A DNA stretch of 64,000 bases from Macrosoma leucophasiata (taxonomy: Eukaryota > Arthropoda > Insecta > Lepidoptera > Hedylidae). Made by a program: the position numbers and the translations under genes. The stretch's first letter is position 1; each line of letters begins with the position of its first letter. The notes beneath the pieces were generated by a model. The model saw nothing but the letters and a program-made list of their open reading frames with translations. It searched no databases and was not told the origin of the DNA. The stretch is from NCBI GenBank assembly GCA_036365455.1, contig JAWQUS010000001.1, positions 24,103,001 through 24,167,000 of the forward strand. Reading direction: 5' to 3'. This document shows positions 63,687 through 64,000 of the stretch, one piece after another.

Positions 63687-64000
63687 TTTTTAGGGTTCCA
63701 TAGTTAACAAGGAACGCATAAAGTTTTGCCATGTCCGTCTGTCTGTCTATCTGTCTGTCCGTCGTAGCGGTTTAGCGCAAAAACTATTGATACTGGAGAC
63801 TTGCAATTTGGCACAAGTATATCTACACCTTAATCACGCCGACAAAGTGGTAGAATAAAAACATGAAAAAAATAATATTATTAAGGGTGCCTCCCATACA
63901 TGTAACGCGCGGATATATTTTTATTTTTCGTTTTCTATATAGTATGGGATATCGTTGGATAGGTCGTTCAAAAATGTTAGGGATGTGCTCATATCATTTT
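63687..64000. repeat. Repeat related to family R, cut by window end
   Basis: Has TTTTTAGGGTTCCATAG, a GTCTGTCTGTCTATCTGTCT run and AGCGCAAAAACTATTGATAC, like the end of family R at 38313. The interior differs, so it is a relative, not the same repeat. Confidence 0.5.

Overview
The window looks like nuclear DNA of an insect, most likely a moth or butterfly. It is AT-rich and eukaryotic, with no operons or bacterial signals. It is packed with repeat types known from Lepidoptera: RTE-type and Jockey/CR1-type LINEs, a Dong/R4-type LINE, short Helitrons with A|TC...CTAG|T ends, tRNA-headed SINEs and many small terminal-inverted-repeat elements. I found no host protein-coding gene that I can support. 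Nearly every longer open frame belongs to a retroelement.

Layout. 1-7.3 kb: a palindromic tRNA-like foldback, a 146-bp MITE with a TTA duplication, two direct GACGT-rich units, a 5'-truncated Jockey-type LINE (2505-4152), a TA-flanked TIR element (6384-6809) and a reverse-strand, internally deleted RTE copy. 7.9-10.7 kb: a long broken RTE element. 11-22.6 kb: dense SINEs (called SINE-A and SINE-B here), tRNA-like heads and small foldbacks. 22.6-30 kb: mostly unrecognised AT-rich sequence with a candidate core promoter near 23.95 kb, a Helitron and a 29-bp-arm palindrome. 30.2-32.7 kb: a Helitron and a SINE with a 5S-rRNA-like head. 32.85-36.09 kb: a nearly full-length RTE-like LINE flanked by an 11-bp near-perfect duplication. 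38.3-39.6 kb: a widespread repeat split by a LINE tail. 42.7-45.1 kb: a reverse-strand LINE next to a MITE that carries two nested insertions. 50.35-55.13 kb: an uninterrupted 1376-codon Dong/R4-type LINE, with a second truncated relative behind it, both ending in TAA repeats. 57.5-59.5 kb: a SINE-B split by a chimeric insertion made of two LINE families facing opposite ways. 59.5-64 kb: an ORF1-like fragment, more SINEs and a nested MITE.

How the parts relate. The autonomous LINEs would supply endonuclease and reverse transcriptase for themselves and probably for the SINEs. The order of insertion can be read in several places: RTE into SINE-A at 56.3 kb, chimera into SINE-B at 57.7 kb, SINE and foldback into MITE at 44.5 kb, LINE tail into repeat at 38.8 kb. 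The most notable locus is the Dong/R4-type element. It has an open reading frame, a plausible HDV-like ribozyme fold at its exact 5' end and a TAA microsatellite target. All family names come from reading motifs, not from a database search.
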